Virus record (IMG/VR): IMGVR_UViG_3300043313_001143
Span: 1 to 26,111 of that record
Direction: 5' to 3' (one strand)
Length of the DNA stretch: 26,111 nucleotides
Source: a virus
The notes under the pieces were generated by a model, which did not search any database, was not told the origin of the DNA, and saw only the letters and a list, made by a program, of their open reading frames with translations. Numbering within the stretch: position 1 is the first letter of the stretch; every line of letters begins with the position of its first letter. Below, in pieces: positions 20,964 through 26,111 of the stretch. The position numbers and the translations under genes are program-made.

Positions 20964-22442
20964 ATGGCCAACGCGAACGAGCTGGATTTCTTCGGCGGGG
21001 GATCGGCGGACGGGTCCCTGGATCCGTGGGGAGGCGGCATGGTGGCCCCGGATGCTCCCGCGGGCTTCGTCCCGGGGCAGGCCGCCAACCGGGCGGCCTT
21101 GGACGCCAATTCAACGCGCACCGCCAACACCAATCGCCTGGTAGATCCCAACGCTTCCCAGGCCAGCGGCGCAACCCAAGCCGGCAACATCGGCGGGGCC
21201 TCGGGGGCCTACAACACCACGAGCGACAGTGGCCGGGCCCAGTACGACTACATGCACGATCTCGGGGACAGCGACATCCTGCAGAGCCCCGGGAGCTTCC
21301 TCAACCGCATCGGGGAGCAAGCGGGGATCTCTCACGTCGGGGACGTGGCGAACCCCCTGAACTCCTTCGATCTCATCAACCCCACGGATCCCCTGGGCGT
21401 CGTGAAGAACATCGGGGACCGCGCGATCGATCCGGACATGGGCATGGGTCAGACCATCGTGCCGGGAGCCGGAGGGGCCATGGGGGGCAAGCCCATCAGC
21501 AACCTCTCTCCGGGGACGAGGGCAGCAGCCGACGCCTACCAGGGCATGGACACTTCCATCGGGGCCATCGCGCGCGGAGACACCAGCATCGGCGGCATGC
21601 CTGGCGGTGGCGGACAGAGCCCCTTTGACACCACCGGTGGCGACCGCGGCGGGATGGGCGTGGGCGGCCTCGGTGGCTACCAGGGGTACCTCGAGAACGC
21701 GTCTCAGAACGCCGCCGGGTCCCGCCAGCAGGGAGCCGACGTGATGAGCGGAGCGACTCTGCCGGGCGGAGCGGGCGCCGGCGGGCAGACCACGGCCCTG
21801 AATGCCGCCAGCAAGTTTGCCAAGGGCCCCAAGGCAGCGACGGGGGCGCTCACCGGGATCGACCAGTTCCTGGGGGCTCCGGAAGGTCCGAGCGCGGCCC
21901 AGTTGACCCTCCAGGAGGGAGCCCAGGGGTCGATGGCTGACGCTCTGTCGATGGCTCGCTCCGGTCGAGCTCGGGACGCGGGGAGCCAAGCGCGCATGAT
22001 GAACGTGGCCCTGGCAGAGAACGCCGCCACGGGAGTCGACACCGCCCGCAACGCCGGTCTCCTCCGGGCCAAGGAAGCCGCCGACGCCAAGGCCCAGCAG
22101 CTCCAGGGGCTCGGTCTGAAGGCGTCCACGGCCCAAGGCATCGACCAGTCCACTCTCGGGGCTCTGGGGCTCCAAGGGGACCTCGCTTCGGCCCTTCGGA
22201 GCGGCAACGTCCAGGAGCGCGGGCAGACCCTCAACTACGCCCAAGGCCAGGACCAGTTGGGAGTCCAGCAGCAGGGGGACGTCCTCGATACGATCCCGAA
22301 GCTCGAGCAGATCCGCCACCAGGACCAGTTCAGCCTGACCCCTCAGCAGCAATTGGAAGCCGCCCGGATGGGCCAGGGCAAAGACAAGACGACCGCCGAC
22401 TACGTGACCGCCCTGCTCGGTGATGTCCTGGGGACCCTCTGA
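20964..22442 (+). CDS. Putative ejection (internal virion) protein 1
   Basis: 492 residues from ATG 20964 with GAGGA upstream; the longer frame from 20805 is a shadow. It is rich in Gly, Ala, Gln, Asn and Ser, with a flexible N-terminus and an Ala-rich helical C-terminal half (about 310-430), ending DYVTALLGDVLGTL. Composition and location after the tail hub resemble the DNA-ejection proteins of P22-like phages (gp7, gp16, gp20), which leave the capsid with the DNA. No enzymatic motif is seen. Coupled to the next gene by TGATG. Confidence 0.55.
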   Translation: MANANELDFFGGGSADGSLDPWGGGMVAPDAPAGFVPGQAANRAALDANSTRTANTNRLVDPNASQASGATQAGNIGGASGAYNTTSDSGRAQYDYMHDLGDSDILQSPGSFLNRIGEQAGISHVGDVANPLNSFDLINPTDPLGVVKNIGDRAIDPDMGMGQTIVPGAGGAMGGKPISNLSPGTRAAADAYQGMDTSIGAIARGDTSIGGMPGGGGQSPFDTTGGDRGGMGVGGLGGYQGYLENASQNAAGSRQQGADVMSGATLPGGAGAGGQTTALNAASKFAKGPKAATGALTGIDQFLGAPEGPSAAQLTLQEGAQGSMADALSMARSGRARDAGSQARMMNVALAENAATGVDTARNAGLLRAKEAADAKAQQLQGLGLKASTAQGIDQSTLGALGLQGDLASALRSGNVQERGQTLNYAQGQDQLGVQQQGDVLDTIPKLEQIRHQDQFSLTPQQQLEAARMGQGKDKTTADYVTALLGDVLGTL

Positions 22443-24283
22443 TGGCCGTCTACGACGACGACGAAGAGAATCCCCCCGTAGGATTCGAGCAGGACCCGGA
22501 GAGCGACGACATCGGGGACGGGTATTGGACGTACGCGGACGGCTCGAGGAAGTACGCCTCGGGGGACCCGGGCGACGCGAAAAAGCTCATGAAGGCGGCT
22601 CCGCCTCCGCCCCCTGGACCCGAGGAGCAGAAGGGTCTCGGCAGTCAGGGCCCCTACAGCGCCAGTGCCGCGGCGGCCATCCCGGCTCCCTCTCCGCTCC
22701 AGGGCACATCTCCCATCGGGCCCTCCGCGGACCAGGAGTTCCTCAACTCCACCACGGGGGCAGAGGCGGACGAAGAGCGCGACCTGTCCGCTCCGGCTCC
22801 GTCGATGGGAGAGGCGAGCGAACGACCCAAGCCCCTCCAGGCGCTCACGGCCCCCCGAATGCCCGGAGCCGGCGGCCCCGCGCGCTACACCGACTCCACC
22901 GGGTCCTCTGCCAGCCAGAGCGCCTCCCAGAGCGACCAGCAGAGCGTCCAGCACACCGGATCGGCTCAGGACCGGGGTGAGTTCGAGCAGGGCCAGCGCG
23001 ACATCGACGCGAGCTACGGGCAACAGAAGACCGCGATCGACCAGGGCACCCAAGGGGTCGTGGGCGCTCTGCAGCGCCGGCAACAGGCCATCGCGCAGAT
23101 GGGCGCGGACAAGGAAGCGGCCACGACCGGAGCCATGGCCTCGGCGGCCCTCCGACAGAAACAGGTCACCGACAAGATCGTGGAGGTGGGGTCGCGCAAG
23201 ACCGACCACAACAAGATGTGGAAGGACAAGGGCATCCTCGGGACGACCTTGGGTCTCTTGGGGGTCGCTCTGCGCTCGCTCACGGCAACGAAGTTCGGCG
23301 GGCCCAACACCGCCATGCAGTCGCTCCAGGAGCAGCGAAAACAGAACCTCCAGGCCCAGATGGAAGACCGGGATTCGGAACTCCGGGGGCTGGAGAAGGA
23401 GTTGGGTAGCATCGAGGCCGCGGCTCCCATGCTGGAGGCCCGAATGAACGACGCTCTGTCCAAGCGCATCGACGCCATGATGGTCGACGAGAAGAGCGCG
23501 ACCGTGCTGGCCAACGCCCAGCAGATGAAGGCGCAGCTCGACACCGAGTCCGCGCAGAAGAAGGCCGAAGCGGCCAAGGCCTACGCCGGCACCATCGCCA
23601 AGCAGCAATCCCAGTCGAGCCAGCTGTCCCAACAGCAAGGCACCGAGCAGAGCCGACAGAGACTGTCGGGCGCGGGAGTGGGCGGAGAGGGTGGGCCGAA
23701 GCGCATGACGCCCCGGGAGATCGCGGAGGCTGACCAGGCCTGGGAAGAGCAGGGCGTGCCCCAAGAGCAGCGGGCCCGGCTCTGGACGGAGAACGGCTAC
23801 GAGGCTCCCGGCGGCAAGACCGCGGCCGAGTACAAGCGCGACAAGGAACTCTCCGAGGCCGGCGACAAGCGCAACGAGCAGGAGGGCAAGGCGCAAGCCG
23901 CGGCCGATAGCGTCAACAGCTTCGGGCAGAAGGCAGGGCTCACCCGCGACCCGAAGACGGGCGAGTGGGTGGTGGGCGACGGCATCGCGCCTCCGGGCTT
24001 CTGGGAGAGCGTGGACCCCTTCAGCGACAACGCCGTGAGCGCGGAGGCGGAAAACGCGGTCGAGGCCTACGGGCGCTTGCAATCGGGCGGGGTCATCGGC
24101 CCCGAAGAGCGCAAGGCCTTCCGGGACCAGTTGGGGCTCAACACCGGCAACCGCAAGCAGCTCGCCGCGCGCCTCAACGCCGCCGAGCGGAGCATCCGGG
24201 CGAGGCAGCCCACCGACGAGCGGAAGAAGGGCTCCGCCGTGCCAGGCAACTGGAAGTCCAAGCCGCCCGAGGCGACCCCCTAG
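22442..24283 (+). CDS. Putative ejection (internal virion) protein 2
   Basis: 613 residues. An acidic, Pro-rich N-terminus (1-70), an Ser/Gln-rich stretch, a long coiled-coil middle (about 175-400) with a glycine-rich hydrophobic patch (GILGTTLGLLGVALRSL at about 263-279), and a charged C-terminus ending in a Lys/Pro tail. The hydrophobic patch could insert in a membrane during DNA entry. Its stop and the next GTG share one base (TAGTG). It is not an exact family match. Confidence 0.55.
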   Translation: MAVYDDDEENPPVGFEQDPESDDIGDGYWTYADGSRKYASGDPGDAKKLMKAAPPPPPGPEEQKGLGSQGPYSASAAAAIPAPSPLQGTSPIGPSADQEFLNSTTGAEADEERDLSAPAPSMGEASERPKPLQALTAPRMPGAGGPARYTDSTGSSASQSASQSDQQSVQHTGSAQDRGEFEQGQRDIDASYGQQKTAIDQGTQGVVGALQRRQQAIAQMGADKEAATTGAMASAALRQKQVTDKIVEVGSRKTDHNKMWKDKGILGTTLGLLGVALRSLTATKFGGPNTAMQSLQEQRKQNLQAQMEDRDSELRGLEKELGSIEAAAPMLEARMNDALSKRIDAMMVDEKSATVLANAQQMKAQLDTESAQKKAEAAKAYAGTIAKQQSQSSQLSQQQGTEQSRQRLSGAGVGGEGGPKRMTPREIAEADQAWEEQGVPQEQRARLWTENGYEAPGGKTAAEYKRDKELSEAGDKRNEQEGKAQAAADSVNSFGQKAGLTRDPKTGEWVVGDGIAPPGFWESVDPFSDNAVSAEAENAVEAYGRLQSGGVIGPEERKAFRDQLGLNTGNRKQLAARLNAAERSIRARQPTDERKKGSAVPGNWKSKPPEATP

Positions 24284-26111
24284 TGCCGGTCTTCGTCGAT
24301 CCAAAGACGGGCGAGGTCTACGACAACGTCCCGGAGGAAGAGGCCGAGCGAGCTCAGAAGGAGTTCGGTCTCATCAGCCAGGGCGAGCACCAGGCGCGCC
24401 AAGCCTGGGAAGAGAAGAGCTTTGGGGAGAAGGCCGAAGAGGCCGCGCTCGCCGGCGCCAAGGGTCTGATCCGCGGAGGGGCGTCCCTCGGGGAGATGGC
24501 CCAGCGGGCCGCCACGGGCACCTCTCCTGCCGCAGAGTTCGAGCAGAATTTCCCGGGCCAAGAGGATCCGATCTACGGCAAGGGAGCCAACGAGCTCGCC
24601 GAGCGGCACCCGTTCGTCACGGCGGGCGCGCAGTCGCTGCCCTTCATGATGGCGGGCGGAGCGGGGGGCCTCGGCTGGGGCATGGTCGCTGGAGCGGGAG
24701 TCGAGGGTGTCTCCCAAGAGGCCGTCGACTCGGTGATGCAGAAGCGGGACTTCTCGGCGAAGTCCGCTCTGATGAACGGCGGGATCAATCTCGCCATGGG
24801 AGCCATTGGTCACGCCGGCGGCAAGGTGCTCGGCTCCGTCTTTGGAGCGGGGGAAGACGCGGCCGCGGCGGGAGCCCGGGAAGCCGCCCCCTCCCGCAAC
24901 TGGGTCGCCGAGATCGACCCGGGAGAGGTCCCCGAAGCCATTGGGGGTCGTCGCCCGGCCCAGAGTGCCGGAGCTGCAGCAGCGGCCAACCGAGAATACG
25001 GGAGCGCCGCGCGCCAAGCGGTCCCCGAGGCCCCCGTCCACCTCGAGGGCAAGACCCTGGAGGACTTGGGAGCCCTGCCGATCGAGGACGCCGCCGATCG
25101 GGCGAGAGTCGAGGCCCTGAAGGCAGACCCGACCTTTGCCGAGACCGGACGCGTTGCCTCCAACGACGGGGCCCAAGGCATCACTCTGGTCGACGACGAC
25201 GGGGACCTGATCCTCCAGGACGGTCGCCACCGGCTCACTGCCGCTCAGGAGCTCGAGCGCGACACCGTGTACGGTCGGTTGAAGGACGGCAAGACCGGGA
25301 AAATCATCTACGAGGGAGAGATCCCTCTGACCGGCAAGGCAGCGAACGACGTCGCCCAGCCCTTTACCGACGACCTTTACGAGGCGGCCACCAAGAGCAT
25401 CGATGATCACGTAGGTCCCAATGGGGTCAAGGGTCTAGACAAGGAAGCGCAATTCCTCGCCGACCCGAAGACCTCCGAGAAGCTGACCGAGCTCTCGGCG
25501 GCCAACGTGGCCGACACCCTCGACGACGCGCGGAAGATCATCCGGGACGATCTCTCGGTCGCGGTGAAGAACGAGGACGCCCGGAGGCTGGCGAAGAAGT
25601 GGACCCCCGAGCACGTAGAGGCCCAGCGGGCCTGGCTCGGAGACACGGTCGAGACCGAGGCCAAGCAGATCGCCGAGCAGGTCGCCGCCTCCCGCGCTGC
25701 AGCGGCCGACGTCCGGGCGGGTCGGCAAGGCGCGCGCGCGGCGGGAGCCGAGGCCATGGACGCCGGCGGGGTGGACGCGGCGATCCAGCGGACCCTGGCG
25801 ACCGGCATGGACCGCGTCCGAAGGGCCACCGGAGCCCAACAGGCCATCGCGGTCGACGGCCTGAAGCGCGAAGTCGGCAAGCTCGTCCGGGACATCGGCA
25901 AGAGCACCAGCATCGATCTGCCCACCCGAAACGCCCGCCAAGCCCTGCTCGAGGACTTCTACGGGACCCTCCAGAAGGGCCTCGAGGACGAGGGCAAGTA
26001 CGGGAGCTTTGCCGGTCTGCAGAAGGCCACCAACGAAGCCCAGACCCGCACCATTGAGCCGTTGGGTCGAGTGGAGGACATCCTCTCCAAGCGTCTCGGG
26101 GACACCTGGGG
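24283..26111 (+). CDS. Large ejection-type protein with ParB/sulfiredoxin-like motif (3' partial)
   Basis: At least 609 residues from GTG 24283; the frame is still open at the window edge. The N-terminal 20 residues (MPVFVDPKTGEVYDNVPEEE) resemble virion-protein starts that bind neighbouring subunits. Residues about 113-180 are Gly/Ala-rich and hydrophobic (SLPFMMAGGAGGLGWGMVAG; GGINLAMGAIGHAGG), compatible with membrane insertion. Around 300-335 the sequence reads GITLVDDDGDLILQDGRHRL, then TAAQEL. This is the DGRHRLxAA signature of ParB/sulfiredoxin-fold domains, which bind nucleotides. The rest is long helices. A catalytic role in the injected complex is possible but unproven. Confidence 0.6.
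   Translation, partial: MPVFVDPKTGEVYDNVPEEEAERAQKEFGLISQGEHQARQAWEEKSFGEKAEEAALAGAKGLIRGGASLGEMAQRAATGTSPAAEFEQNFPGQEDPIYGKGANELAERHPFVTAGAQSLPFMMAGGAGGLGWGMVAGAGVEGVSQEAVDSVMQKRDFSAKSALMNGGINLAMGAIGHAGGKVLGSVFGAGEDAAAAGAREAAPSRNWVAEIDPGEVPEAIGGRRPAQSAGAAAAANREYGSAARQAVPEAPVHLEGKTLEDLGALPIEDAADRARVEALKADPTFAETGRVASNDGAQGITLVDDDGDLILQDGRHRLTAAQELERDTVYGRLKDGKTGKIIYEGEIPLTGKAANDVAQPFTDDLYEAATKSIDDHVGPNGVKGLDKEAQFLADPKTSEKLTELSAANVADTLDDARKIIRDDLSVAVKNEDARRLAKKWTPEHVEAQRAWLGDTVETEAKQIAEQVAASRAAAADVRAGRQGARAAGAEAMDAGGVDAAIQRTLATGMDRVRRATGAQQAIAVDGLKREVGKLVRDIGKSTSIDLPTRNARQALLEDFYGTLQKGLEDEGKYGSFAGLQKATNEAQTRTIEPLGRVEDILSKRLGDTW

Noticed and set aside
21111-22352. 413-codon minus-strand frame opposite ejection protein 1
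   Set aside because: Shadow composition and no ribosome-binding site or recognisable domain.
22400-24304. 634-codon open frame on the minus strand
   Set aside because: It lies wholly opposite the ejection protein gene, is Leu/Gly/Arg-rich as expected for an antisense shadow in GC-rich DNA, and breaks the coupled junctions at both ends of the plus-strand gene.
1-26111. CRISPR arrays, tRNA or rRNA genes, insertion sequences, integrase or attachment sites
   Set aside because: Read for regular repeat-spacer patterns, cloverleaf signatures, transposase motifs and terminal repeats; none was found.

Overview
The window is the late (virion and lysis) region of a GC-rich tailed phage or prophage. 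It carries portal, scaffold, both terminase subunits, a probable major capsid protein, a connector, a fibre, a lysis amidase, a large tail nozzle/hub-like protein and a run of Gly/Ala/Gln-rich ejection-type proteins. No tape-measure, sheath or baseplate genes are seen, which suggests a short-tailed, podovirus-like particle. No tRNA, integrase or bacterial housekeeping gene was found. Base composition is about two-thirds G+C. A matrixin-like lipoprotein protease hints at a Gram-negative, possibly myxobacterium-like host, but that is inference only.

Layout: 1-1812 holds a stop/start-coupled string of small accessory genes, several Cys-rich, preceded by the end of another gene. 1796-1862 is a control region with inverted repeats and a candidate promoter. 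2065-9738 runs portal, a small helical-hairpin protein like Acb2/Tad1, scaffold, a tandem GroES-like co-chaperonin, small terminase, a coiled-coil protein, then large terminase. 9739-10138 is a 400-nt non-coding leader before the capsid gene. 10139-15073 holds capsid, decoration candidate, acidic protein, structural protein, connector and fibre. 15091-15416 is a micro-ORF coupled to a small membrane protein. 15417-15696 is non-coding and highly folded. 15697-16622 is an island on the minus strand: a lipoprotein metallopeptidase and an endonuclease VII-like fragment. 16708-17988 is the lysis cassette. 18022-26111 holds the tail nozzle/hub and ejection proteins; the last one runs off the window.

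The genes are tightly coupled: many starts overlap the previous stop as ATGA, GTGA, TTGA, TGATG, TAATG or TAGTG. The few real intergenic gaps are unusually rich in predicted RNA structure. The strongest case is the capsid leader. Two tandem units each have a GCAA-tetraloop hairpin followed by an H-type pseudoknot with a UAAAA-containing loop. Both helices of the pseudoknot and the hairpin differ between the copies while keeping pairing. Two more pseudoknot topologies occur before the connector gene and after the fibre/membrane-protein block. They may set the dosage of the most abundant structural proteins post-transcriptionally.

Other points of interest are a 17-residue portal peptide duplicated in an unrelated upstream gene with only synonymous differences, a double-domain co-chaperonin inside the capsid-assembly operon, a possible anti-defence nucleotide sponge relative between portal and scaffold, and a ParB/sulfiredoxin-like motif in an ejection protein. 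All functional names come from reading the sequences by eye; no database search was run.
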